DNA of 12,053 nt from positions 1 through 12,053 of the forward strand of contig CAIVDX010000075.1 of NCBI GenBank assembly GCA_903904805.1, in the 5' to 3' direction. Origin of the DNA: an uncultured Rhodospirillales bacterium (GTDB taxonomy: Bacteria > Pseudomonadota > Alphaproteobacteria > Acetobacterales > Acetobacteraceae). The position numbers and the translations under genes are program-made. The notes beneath the pieces are model-generated. The model made no database searches. It had not been told where the DNA came from and worked only from the letters and a program-made list of their open reading frames with translations. Positions 1 to 6,377 of the stretch are shown here, piece after piece. The first letter of the stretch is position 1; each line of letters starts with the position of its first letter.

Positions 1-9
1 CCTGCACGC

Positions 10-324
10 CTACCGGTGTTGGGCAAGCTGCCGAATAGTATTCTCTGCCGCAGCCAAAGCACTCTTAGCCAACGCCAAAGACTCTATCGCGGCAAGCGCC
101 TGGGCAGCTTTCGGATAAGGCCCTCGCGGTGGAAGCTCCGCCTCGTGGGCCGCCTGGATCGACCCGAACCGTATCCCGTTCGCGACTTCGGCTATTCTTC
201 CACCATTTACTCCAAACCATGCGGCGATGTCGTGCTGGCGATCACCACGGTTCAGCATCCCTTTGATGAGGGCACCGTCCGCCGCGCTCAAGGTAATGCC
301 GCTAGGCTGTGCGCGCCGGCTCAT
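10..324 (-). CDS. Small helix-turn-helix-like hypothetical protein coupled to dndB
   Basis: The protein has 104 residues and I cannot assign a precise function. Residues about 14-50 (AADGALIKGMLNRGDRQ, then HDIAAWFGVNGGRIAEVANG) look like a helix-turn-helix: a short helix, then a 'DIAAWFGVNGGRIAEV' recognition-type segment. Small proteins with this look occur in alphaproteobacteria without a described role. The C-terminal third (about 71-104) is an Ala/Leu-rich helix that could be a coiled coil or dimerisation element. Its ATG (322-324) overlaps the TGA of dndB (321-323) as ATGA, so translation is probably coupled and both come from one message. It sits where dndC would be expected in a standard dndBCDE order. 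A DNA-binding role, perhaps on the motif array upstream of dndB, is inference only. The reading frame is complete within the window. Confidence 0.72.
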   Translation of the reverse strand: MSRRAQPSGITLSAADGALIKGMLNRGDRQHDIAAWFGVNGGRIAEVANGIRFGSIQAAHEAELPPRGPYPKAAQALAAIESLALAKSALAAAENTIRQLAQHR

Positions 325-1409
325 AACAAGTCCTCGATGGTGAGGTTCGTTAATTGAACCTTAGGCGTCATTGCATTCTTCTCACCATCAGTAAGGTTAA
401 TGCCGAGCTTCGATTTAATAAACGCCTTCGTCGCCGCACGAGCTTGTCGATTTGAAACCACCGAGTTAGCGACGATGCAGATATTCTCCCACTCAGGATT
501 TTTCTTCGACCAATTGATTTCCTCAAGCGGCGTAAGGCGAGCTTTCCAATCACCTGAGGCCATGAGATCGACCCCAAGACCGCCGAGTGCGCGAAGCACC
601 GTCGAATGCGACGAAACCTGCTCTTGCCGAAGCTCGATAGCCTTCTTCTGCCCCTTAAGCACTTTTGACCATTCCGGCATGTGGATGGCCACCTCGGTCC
701 AATAGTCGGTCAGCAGACCTGCATTGGTCGGAATATCGTTGTTGCCGTAGCCTTTCAGCAACTCGACATTGGCATCGTAAAGCGCCGCCAGAGTAAATAA
801 CTTGGTGGATTTATTTTCCAGAGAAACCTTCTCTTTTTCGGTCAACTCTTTGAAGACTTGAACCTTCTCGATCATCATAAGGGTGGCCGCGGCCACGTCA
901 TCACGCTTATCGTATAGGATGTCGAGAGACTTCGAGGTCTTCTGCACAAACCGATTAAGATCGGAGAACATCTGCTGCACCCGATCGGTGCTTTCCCAGG
1001 GGAATAGCAGTACCGAGAGCGTATGCTGCTTCAGTTCCGGGCTTCCATTCTTCAGTGCCTGGACGATGCCCGCGCAACGGTGCTGACCGTCGTTGATAAT
1101 CAGCTCATCGCCGAGCTGCAGCCTCAACGTTCCGATGTTACTGCCAGGAGCATACGGCTCAAAAGCCGGCTCCGATTTGTAGGACGCCGTGATTGAAGAG
1201 AAGAGATAGTCTTCCTCATTTTCGGTTATGTATTTGGACAATTCAGGAATGCGCTTCTCGACCAATACACGCTGCTCGCGGTCTTCCGGCAACATGCCGC
1301 TCCAATCCGTGAACTTGAAGAACTGCGGTACCGCGCTTAGCGGCATCAGAGTAGCATAGTAGGTGCGTGAGCCCATTTTTCCACGCATTGCAGGCACAAG
1401 AACTTCCAT
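321..1409 (-). CDS. dndB: DndB-family DNA sulfur modification regulator (DGQHR domain)
   Basis: This 362-residue protein matches the usual length of DndB, the regulatory member of Dnd phosphorothioate systems, in which DndACDE put sulfur in the DNA backbone. The N-terminus (VPAMRG, then a TYYAT segment and the SKYITENEEDYLFSSITAS region, residues 5-76) resembles DndB. The hallmark DGQHR lies at 107-111, preceded by LIIN, and QQMFSDLNR at 145-153 is another family signature. In Salmonella, DndB is described as a negative regulator of the dnd genes. Start ATG 1407-1409 has GGAG about 8 bases upstream. The gene lies in visibly lower-GC DNA than the rest of the window, consistent with horizontal acquisition. 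The next gene downstream is a small HTH-like ORF overlapping by 4 bases, not dndC. dndCDE may lie beyond the left edge or be absent. Family assignment is firm; activity in a complete Dnd system is not shown here. Confidence 0.88.
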   Translation of the reverse strand: MEVLVPAMRGKMGSRTYYATLMPLSAVPQFFKFTDWSGMLPEDREQRVLVEKRIPELSKYITENEEDYLFSSITASYKSEPAFEPYAPGSNIGTLRLQLGDELIINDGQHRCAGIVQALKNGSPELKQHTLSVLLFPWESTDRVQQMFSDLNRFVQKTSKSLDILYDKRDDVAAATLMMIEKVQVFKELTEKEKVSLENKSTKLFTLAALYDANVELLKGYGNNDIPTNAGLLTDYWTEVAIHMPEWSKVLKGQKKAIELRQEQVSSHSTVLRALGGLGVDLMASGDWKARLTPLEEINWSKKNPEWENICIVANSVVSNRQARAATKAFIKSKLGINLTDGEKNAMTPKVQLTNLTIEDLL

Positions 1410-1423
1410 TGGCTTTCTCCAGA

Positions 1424-1561
1424 GAGCTCGCTACCACTAGAGCGAAGAGCTCGCTCTTTCTTAGTATGCAGCTCTGTGGGCTTTTATGCATGAGCTCGCA
1501 CTTTGTGTCAACAGCTCTCTCATAAAAATAAACGAGCTCTGTCACTTTTTAGGGGGAGCTC
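1424..1561. repeat. Seven-copy phased AGCTC-core repeat array upstream of dndB
   Basis: Seven hexamers (G/C)AGCTC begin at 1424, 1447, 1469, 1492, 1512, 1534 and 1556. The steps are 23, 22, 23, 20, 22 and 22 bases, close to two helical turns, so all sites would face the same side of the DNA. Five copies are the perfect palindrome GAGCTC; the copies at 1469 and 1512 are CAGCTC. The three bases after the hexamer are GCT, GCT, TGT, GCA, TCT, TGT and TCT, giving a directional motif SAGCTCKSW. Spacers are T/A-rich and not repeated in sequence. The array straddles the dndB promoter (site 4 lies in its -35/-10 spacer), which points to an operator array for cooperative binding. The binding protein is unknown; DndB or the small HTH-like protein are candidates. 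Confidence 0.85.
1483..1511 (-). promoter_or_regulatory. Predicted sigma70-type promoter of dndB
   Basis: On the minus strand, TTGACA (1511-1506) is followed after 17 bases by CATAAA (1488-1483), a perfect -35 with a 4/6 match to the -10 consensus. Transcription would start near 1476, leaving a leader of about 65 bases before the dndB ATG. Site 4 of the AGCTC array (1492-1497) lies within the spacer, three sites lie upstream and three lie in the leader, so a bound regulator would block the promoter. Predicted from sequence only. Confidence 0.6.
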
Positions 1562-1687
1562 TCTAAAATGGCTTCGGAATACATCGCAGCGAGAGATGCG
1601 CATTCGCATTGCGCCTAGGTCGCTCGAGCGGGCACGTTGCCGATCGATATCGCTATCGCTAACCACCTGCCGGGCCAAACGAGTCCA

Positions 1688-2173
1688 TCAAGCAGTTTTG
1701 CCTAACCGACGATCATAAACCCACTTCCGAACCTTGGCCGCAACAATCCCCGCACTGTCCGGATGCATCGGATTGATAATCACATTGAACTCCTCAGGCA
1801 CAATCGCCGAAGGAACCCGCAACACCGCACAAGCCCCCGACCGCACCCAATCCGCACCAAACCGAACACTCGCCCGCCCCGCCGGCGCCGCATCCCACCC
1901 GACCGGCAGGCTCCCCGCCGTCTCAACCCGCGCCGCCGCCCACACACCATCGGGAATCGTCACCGCAACCAGATACCGGTTCAACGGCAACCCACCCGCA
2001 TTCATATGCGCAACCGTCTCCAGACACGCCAACGCCCGCGTCTCAGACGCATACACAACGCCGTCCCCAACCGCGTTCCACCGCCCGCCCGTGACCTTCG
2101 CCCCAGCCCCGGAAAGATCGTCCGCCTCATAATCCCGCGTGTCGGTCGCGATCCGCCAGACGACAACGCTCAA
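1688..2173 (-). CDS. res: RES-domain toxin (NAD+-degrading, ParT/MbcT type)
   Basis: The protein has 161 residues with the complete RES signature: GAGAKVTGGRWN (22-33), VVYASETRALACLE (39-52), VPSAIVPEEFNVIINPMHPD (120-139). The Arg, Glu and Ser that name the domain are R31, E52 and S122, with Y41 also in place. Family members are toxins that consume NAD+ (phosphorolysis in mycobacterial MbcT) or, as in ParT, ADP-ribosylate a target. Start is TTG at 2171-2173, overlapping the antitoxin TGA (2170-2172) as TTGA, with GGAG about 7 bases upstream. A nearby ATG (2175-2177) is out of frame. The weak start plus coupling fits keeping toxin below antitoxin level. It is the second gene of the operon and ends at TGA 1688-1690, about 280 bases before dndB on the same strand. 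Confidence 0.9.
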   Translation of the reverse strand: MSVVVWRIATDTRDYEADDLSGAGAKVTGGRWNAVGDGVVYASETRALACLETVAHMNAGGLPLNRYLVAVTIPDGVWAAARVETAGSLPVGWDAAPAGRASVRFGADWVRSGACAVLRVPSAIVPEEFNVIINPMHPDSAGIVAAKVRKWVYDRRLGKTA

Positions 2174-2718
2174 CCATAGGCTCCGCTCTGCATCCGCGCG
2201 AGTACGGCTGAAACCAGCCCCTGCCCCTCCATCGTATCCATCAGATCCGCCGGCCGCACCCCGCCCAAAGCGGCCAACGGCTCACCCAACCACCGCCCCA
2301 TCCAAGCCCGCGCATCAAACCCTGCCGGATCACCAGACTCCGCCACCATCGCCTCCACCTGCCCCACCAGCCGCGCGATGCCGAAAACCCGCTCGCTCTC
2401 CTCAGGAGAGAGTCGCTCCCCCAACTTCGCCTTCTTGTTCACCGTCGCCGTGGACAATTTCAGCGCCTCAAGCGCCGCGCCCTGCGTCGCAAACAATTCC
2501 CCCACAATCCGCTTCGCCTCAGCCGCCGGAATCCCCTCACGGATCATCGCAATCCGCTCCTCCGGACTCGCCAGATAAAGCCCCAAAAACGAAACCGCCG
2601 CCGCCGCAACAACAGCCCCCCGGCCCTTCCTTCCCGCCGGCAATGCACTCGCCCCAGACGCCCGACGCCGACCAATGCCCTCGCCCAGCCCAGCGACCAT
2701 CGAAATCGCAGATACCAT
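2170..2718 (-). CDS. xre: Xre/MbcA/ParS-type antitoxin (DUF2384)
   Basis: The protein has 182 residues and is the antitoxin partner of the RES toxin. The C-terminal region (about 138-180, from AWMGRWLGEPLAALGG through LMDTMEGQGLVSAVL) is the toxin-binding DUF2384 domain. The middle (about 60-117, including KLSTATVNKK and RLSPEESERVFGIARL) is the Xre-like DNA-binding part. The first about 40 residues are a basic, Gly/Ala-rich extension followed by a hydrophobic stretch (AVVAAAAVSFLGLYLA) that corresponds to the first helix of the family. Start ATG 2716-2718 is chosen because AAAGGAG lies 8 bases upstream and a good promoter lies just beyond; the frame stays open further upstream but lacks family similarity there. 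A second Met at residue 7 is possible. Autorepression by the TA complex at the promoter palindromes is expected from the family. Confidence 0.87.
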   Translation of the reverse strand: MVSAISMVAGLGEGIGRRRASGASALPAGRKGRGAVVAAAAVSFLGLYLASPEERIAMIREGIPAAEAKRIVGELFATQGAALEALKLSTATVNKKAKLGERLSPEESERVFGIARLVGQVEAMVAESGDPAGFDARAWMGRWLGEPLAALGGVRPADLMDTMEGQGLVSAVLARMQSGAYG

Positions 2719-2723
2719 CGAAC

Positions 2724-2750
2724 TTGCTCCTTTGAGCAATATATATGCTC
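2724..2750. promoter_or_regulatory. Overlapping palindromes at the TA promoter and ribosome binding site
   Basis: Two inverted repeats share an arm. On the minus strand GAGCATATATATTGCTC (2750-2734) covers the -10 with 5-base arms (GAGCA/TGCTC). TTGCTCAAAGGAGCAA (2739-2724) is a perfect 6-base-arm inverted repeat with a 4-base loop that contains the AAAGGAG Shine-Dalgarno sequence. The first is a natural operator for the Xre antitoxin. The second could be a further operator half-site or, if the transcript includes it, a hairpin partly hiding the ribosome binding site. Confidence 0.55.
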
Positions 2751-2768
2751 GTTTAAGTAAGTTCTCAA
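2740..2768 (-). promoter_or_regulatory. Predicted promoter of the xre-res operon
   Basis: Minus-strand TTGAGA (2768-2763), a 17-base spacer, then TATATA (2745-2740) form a good sigma70-like promoter. The start would fall near 2733, giving a very short leader before the antitoxin ATG at 2718. The -10 lies within a palindrome, so repressor binding would occlude polymerase. Confidence 0.6.
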
Positions 2769-2881
2769 GCACAAACGCCGAACCCCGCCCCGCCCAATCC
2801 AGACGACACACCCCGCACATTGCCGAACACCCACCGCCCGCTACACTCCCCTGCAACACCAACTCCACCGAGGAAACACCC

Positions 2882-4858
2882 ATGCTCCGCCACGCCATCG
2901 CCCTCGGTCTCATCTCGCTGGCCAGCCTCGCCGCCCCCACCACCGGAAGCGCGGAAGTGACCCACATCGACATCACCGCCCGCACCGACGTGCTCAACGG
3001 CACCCCATTCCCCCCCACCGGCCCCTACGAAAAAATCACCGCCACCGCCCAATACACCAACGACCCGCACGCCCCAGCCAACCGCCGCATCGTCGACCTC
3101 GATTTCGCCCCCCGCGCCCCCGACGGCCTGGTGCACTACTCAGCCGCGATCGAGATCCTCGCCCCCAAGGACCCCACCAAATCCAACCAGATCGCCCTGA
3201 TCGACGTCCTCAATCGCGGCCGCAAGAACCTCCCCCGCGACTTCAACCGCGGCACCGGCTCCACCGACCTGAACACAGCCGCCGACTACGGCGACGGCTT
3301 CCTGATGCACCAAGGCTTCACGACAATCTCGCTCGGCTGGCAGTTCGACATCCCCCACAAAGGCGGCCTCCTTGGCCTCGACGCCCCGCCCGTCCTGATC
3401 AACGGCAAACTCGTCACCGGCCCCGTCACCACCCGCTTTGTCACCACCACCGCCGAAACCACCCACCGCCTCGACGACCTCGGCCGCTATGCGGACACCA
3501 CCCACTACCCGCCGGTCGACCTCACCGCCGCCGACAGCAAACTCACAATCCGCACCGGCTACCTCGCCAAACCCACCCTCATCCCCCGCCAGAAATGGCA
3601 GTTCGCCCGCGAGGCAGACGGCAAGCTGGTACCCGACGCCAACGCCATCTACCTCGAAGGCGGCTTCACCCCAGGTGCGATCTACGAACTCAGCTACCAG
3701 GGCACCGGCGCCGTCGTCGCCGGCCTCGGCTTCGCCGCCCTGCGCGACCTCGCTGCCTATCTGAAGACCGACCAGCCCACCCTGCCCAAATCCCGCGCCA
3801 CCATCGCCTTCGGACCCTCGCAGGACGGCCGCTATCTCCGCCAATTTCTCTATCAGGGCTTCAACGCCGACGAACACGGCGGCCGCGCGCTCGACGGCAT
3901 CATCGCCAACATCGCTGGCTCCAGCCGCACCGCGGACATCAACACGCGCTTCGCCCGCCCCAACGGCCTCGGCTTCTTCGACGGCGCCCTCTTCCCCTAT
4001 CTCGACGCCCGCACCCGCGACCCCATCACCGGCAAGACCGACGGCGTGCAGAAATCTCTCAAGCCGTCACAGCAACCCAAAATCTTCTACACAAACTCCT
4101 CAGGCGAATATTGGGGCGGTGGCCGCGCCGCCGCCCTCACCCACACCTCGCTGGACGGCCAGCGCGACGTCAGCCCGCCGCCCAACGTCCGCATCTACCT
4201 GTTCGCCGGCACCCAACACATCCCCGGCGGCTTCCTCCCCTCCCAGGGCCAGGGCGCCCAGCCCCCCAACCCCAACGAACAATCCTGGGCCCTGCGCGCC
4301 CTGCTGGTCGCGATGAAAAACTGGGTCCTGAACGACACCCCACCCCCGCCCAGCGCCCACCCGACCTTGGCCGCCCACACCCTCGTGCCCGCCGCCAACA
4401 TCGCCTTCCCTGCCATCCCCACCGTCCACACCCCGCGCACCATCCCCGCCGGCTACCGCGCCGACCTGCCAAATGGCGAAGCCCACAAACTGCCTTTGCT
4501 GGTCACCGATGTGGATAAGGACGGCAACGAACGCGCCGGCATCCGCCTGCCCATGATGGCCGTCCCCCTGGGCACCTACACCGGCTGGAATTTCCGCAGC
4601 GCCAAGATCGGCGCGCCCGAGGAATTGCTCCCCCTCACCGGCTCCTTCATCGTCTTCCCGAAAACCCCCGAAGCCCGCGCGACATCAGCCGACCCCCGCC
4701 CCTCGATCGCCGAGCGCTACGACAGCCGCGCCGACTACGAAGCAAAAATCCGCGCCACCGCCGAGGCCCTCGCCAAAACCGGCTACGTCCTCACCAACGA
4801 CATCCCCACCATCGTCGCCGTCTCCCTGGCCCAATGGGACTCACTCACCGCCCGCTAA
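2882..4858 (+). CDS. Secreted alpha/beta hydrolase domain protein (PF20091-like)
   Basis: The mature form is a large periplasmic or secreted hydrolase of unknown substrate; the precursor has 658 residues. Residues 1-24 form a Sec signal peptide ending GSA before EV. The nucleophile elbow is FGPSQDGRYLRQFLYQGFN with S313. A likely catalytic His is H446 in FAGTQHIPGG, and EYWGGGRAAALTHTSLDG is another family-type segment. Proteins of this family are long (roughly 450-700 residues) and are usually annotated only as 'alpha/beta hydrolase domain-containing protein'. ATG 2882 is chosen because GAGGAAA lies just upstream and it places the signal peptide at the N-terminus; the frame is open further upstream without a plausible start. 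It is transcribed divergently from the xre-res operon. A weak rightward promoter (TTGAGC at 2732, TAAGTA at 2754) may exist. Specificity cannot be told. Confidence 0.86.
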   Translation: MLRHAIALGLISLASLAAPTTGSAEVTHIDITARTDVLNGTPFPPTGPYEKITATAQYTNDPHAPANRRIVDLDFAPRAPDGLVHYSAAIEILAPKDPTKSNQIALIDVLNRGRKNLPRDFNRGTGSTDLNTAADYGDGFLMHQGFTTISLGWQFDIPHKGGLLGLDAPPVLINGKLVTGPVTTRFVTTTAETTHRLDDLGRYADTTHYPPVDLTAADSKLTIRTGYLAKPTLIPRQKWQFAREADGKLVPDANAIYLEGGFTPGAIYELSYQGTGAVVAGLGFAALRDLAAYLKTDQPTLPKSRATIAFGPSQDGRYLRQFLYQGFNADEHGGRALDGIIANIAGSSRTADINTRFARPNGLGFFDGALFPYLDARTRDPITGKTDGVQKSLKPSQQPKIFYTNSSGEYWGGGRAAALTHTSLDGQRDVSPPPNVRIYLFAGTQHIPGGFLPSQGQGAQPPNPNEQSWALRALLVAMKNWVLNDTPPPPSAHPTLAAHTLVPAANIAFPAIPTVHTPRTIPAGYRADLPNGEAHKLPLLVTDVDKDGNERAGIRLPMMAVPLGTYTGWNFRSAKIGAPEELLPLTGSFIVFPKTPEARATSADPRPSIAERYDSRADYEAKIRATAEALAKTGYVLTNDIPTIVAVSLAQWDSLTAR

Positions 4859-4898
4859 GGGCCCTCTTGCTCGAACCGACTTGAGCCAAAATGACCTG

Positions 4899-4927
4899 TT
4901 GACGCATCCGTCAGTTCTGACTAACCG
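4899..4927 (+). promoter_or_regulatory. Possible promoter with internal palindrome for the ArsR cassette, leaderless
   Basis: TTGACG (4899-4904) is followed after 17 bases by TAACCG (4922-4927), a good -35 and a poor -10. A start 6-7 bases further would fall on the ATG at 4934, so the first gene may have a leaderless message; no Shine-Dalgarno is visible before that ATG. The spacer holds a perfect inverted repeat GTCAGTTCTGAC (4910-4921), a plausible operator for the ArsR-type protein. The weak -10 keeps confidence low. Confidence 0.42.
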
Positions 4928-4933
4928 TTACCT

Positions 4934-5266
4934 ATGGCTTACCAATTACCCGCCCACGCCGCCTGCACCGCCCTCGGCGACCCCATGCGCCGTGCCATCT
5001 TCGAACAACTGGCCGCCAAGCCATCGCCCGTCGGCGAACTCGCCAAAACGCTCCCCATCACCCGCCCCGCCGTCTCACAGCATCTGCGCGTCCTGAAGGA
5101 AGCCGGACTGGTGACCGACATCCACGCCGGCACCCGCCGCATCTATCACGTCGACCCCCGCGGCATCGGCGCCATGCGCGACTGGCTCGACACCATGTGG
5201 ACGAGCGCCCTCAAGGATTTCGCCGCGTTCGCCAATTCCGTAAGCGAAAAGGATATGACGGAATGA
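4934..5266 (+). CDS. ArsR/SmtB-family winged-helix regulator
   Basis: The 110-residue regulator has a complete ArsR-type winged helix: TALGDPMRRAIFEQLA (12-27), PVGELAKTLPITRPAVSQHLRVLKEAGLV (32-60, with PAVSQHLRVLKEAGLV the recognition helix), and a wing at TDIHAGTRRIYHVD. The ELCVCDL-type metal-binding motif is missing and the only Cys is C11, so metal sensing is unlikely. ArsR proteins that lack metal sites and precede SRPBCC genes are common. ATG 4934 is the only start giving a full first helix, and it lacks a Shine-Dalgarno. The stop TGA (5264-5266) overlaps the next ATG as ATGA, so this regulator is the first gene of a coupled cassette it probably autoregulates, perhaps via GTCAGTTCTGAC at 4910-4921. 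Confidence 0.88.
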   Translation: MAYQLPAHAACTALGDPMRRAIFEQLAAKPSPVGELAKTLPITRPAVSQHLRVLKEAGLVTDIHAGTRRIYHVDPRGIGAMRDWLDTMWTSALKDFAAFANSVSEKDMTE

Positions 5267-5727
5267 CAATCGCCCCCGTGATCGCCTCGGTCGAAATCAA
5301 CTGCCCGCCGGCAAAAGCCTTCACCCTCTTTACCACCCGCATGGGCGACTGGTGGACCCGCGGCAAAACCATCGGCAAGCAACCGCACACCGCCATCATC
5401 ATCGAGCCCCGCCCGGAGGGCAGATGGTATGAACGCGACGCCGAAGGCCATGAAACCCAGTGGGGCAAGGTCCTGGCCTGGGACCCACCAACCCGCCTGC
5501 TTCTCGGCTGGCAACTGAACGCCCAGTTCCGCTACGACCCCGCAATCCTCACCACCGTGGAACTCTCGTTCACCGCCAGCCACACCGGCGGCACCACCGT
5601 GCGCCTCGAACATCGCGACCTCGAACAATTCGGCACCGATGCCGCTCGGGTTGCCTCGCTGATCGGCGACGGCTGGCCCACCCGCCTCAAGGACTTCCTA
5701 GATTTCTGCGCAACACATCCGACCTGA
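5263..5727 (+). CDS. SRPBCC (AHSA1/START-like) domain protein
   Basis: The 154-residue protein is a single SRPBCC fold: an N-terminal strand (VIASVEINCPPAKAFTLFT, about 6-24), GDWWTRG at about 29-35, a central EPRPEGRWYERD strand pair and a C-terminal helix (GWPTRLKDFLDFCA). This is the AHSA1-like subgroup that typically follows an ArsR gene. Members bind hydrophobic ligands in a deep cavity; few have a known function. ATG 5263 overlaps the ArsR stop by 4 bases and has AAAAGGA about 9 bases upstream. An in-frame upstream ATG at 5197 lies inside arsR and would add 22 basic residues not typical of the family. GST follows after 8 bases, which suggests shared work on a hydrophobic or electrophilic compound (inference). 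Confidence 0.86.
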   Translation: MTIAPVIASVEINCPPAKAFTLFTTRMGDWWTRGKTIGKQPHTAIIIEPRPEGRWYERDAEGHETQWGKVLAWDPPTRLLLGWQLNAQFRYDPAILTTVELSFTASHTGGTTVRLEHRDLEQFGTDAARVASLIGDGWPTRLKDFLDFCATHPT

Positions 5728-5735
5728 GACCAGCC

Positions 5736-6377
5736 ATGAGCGACTTCATCATCCACGGCCTCGCCGGCAGCCCCTACGTGCAAGCCGTGCTGATCACCCT
5801 GGCCGAAAAGGGCGAAAGCGCCACACTGCACCCCCCGGGTCCAACCGGACTGAAGGCGCAACCGCACCTCTCACGCCACCCCTTCGGCATGATCCCCGCA
5901 CTCGAGCACGGTGATTTCACGCTCTACGAAACCCAGGCAATCCTGCGCTACCTGGACCGTCTACTGCCCAATCCGCCGCTGACACCCAGTGACATTCGCC
6001 AGGCCGCGCGTATGGACCAGGTGATGAACATCGCCGACCACTACCTGATGAACCGCGTCAACCGCATCATCGGCTTCCAGCGCATTGTCGGGCCGATGCT
6101 GATGGGCCTCACGCCCGATCTCGCAGTTATTGCCGAGGCGATGCCGCACGGCCACACCGTTTTCAAGGTCCTCAACGATCTGCTGGCCAACCAGCCATTT
6201 TTCGCCGGCAACACGCTCAGCCTCGCCGACATCCTGGCCCTCCCACACCTGAACATGCTGGCCCGAACACCAGAATGGGCAGAGCTGACCGCTTCCACGC
6301 CAAATCTCACCGCCTGGCGCACGGCCATGAACACCCGCCCAAGCGTCTCCCGCCTCGCTCCACCCGCCGCGCCCTGA
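5736..6377 (+). CDS. Glutathione S-transferase family protein
   Basis: The 213-residue cytosolic GST has the normal two-domain size. The N-terminal thioredoxin-like domain (about 1-78) has SPYVQAVLITLAEKG (12-26), where S12 is a candidate catalytic residue, the cis-proline loop GMIPAL, and the glutathione-binding YETQAILRYLDRLL segment. The all-helical C-terminal domain follows, including the N-capping-like NTLSLADILALPHL motif. GSTs conjugate glutathione to electrophiles or act as dehalogenases or isomerases; which applies here is not readable. ATG 5736 lies 8 bases after the SRPBCC stop, and the TGA (6375-6377) is overlapped by the next frame. It is the third gene of the ArsR-led cassette. 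Confidence 0.88.
   Translation: MSDFIIHGLAGSPYVQAVLITLAEKGESATLHPPGPTGLKAQPHLSRHPFGMIPALEHGDFTLYETQAILRYLDRLLPNPPLTPSDIRQAARMDQVMNIADHYLMNRVNRIIGFQRIVGPMLMGLTPDLAVIAEAMPHGHTVFKVLNDLLANQPFFAGNTLSLADILALPHLNMLARTPEWAELTASTPNLTAWRTAMNTRPSVSRLAPPAAP

Noticed and set aside
1424..1561. CRISPR array or replication iterons
   Set aside because: Conserved cores are only 6-9 bases and the spacing to the next core is too short for CRISPR repeats and spacers. No cas or rep gene is in view, and the sites are arranged around a promoter, so an operator array fits better.
1605..1660. Short palindromes in the res-dndB gap (GCGCA/TGCGC, CGCTCGAGCG, CGATATCG)
   Set aside because: They are short, have no T-run after any hairpin, and are expected often by chance; I cannot call a terminator.
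1503..1718. 71-residue rightward frame across the array and gap
   Set aside because: It runs through the repeats and the end of res, with no ribosome binding site or recognisable protein.
2719..3018. 100-residue N-terminal extension of the antitoxin
   Set aside because: It crosses the promoter and the opposite-strand hydrolase start and has no family similarity; the ATG at 2718 has a good ribosome binding site.
3595..4518. 307-residue Arg/Pro-rich rightward frame
   Set aside because: Shadow of the alpha/beta hydrolase in another frame; composition is that of out-of-frame GC-rich coding DNA.
5197..5262. Upstream ATG for the first SRPBCC protein
   Set aside because: It would lie inside arsR and add a basic stretch. 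The ATG at 5263 overlaps the arsR stop and fits the family start.
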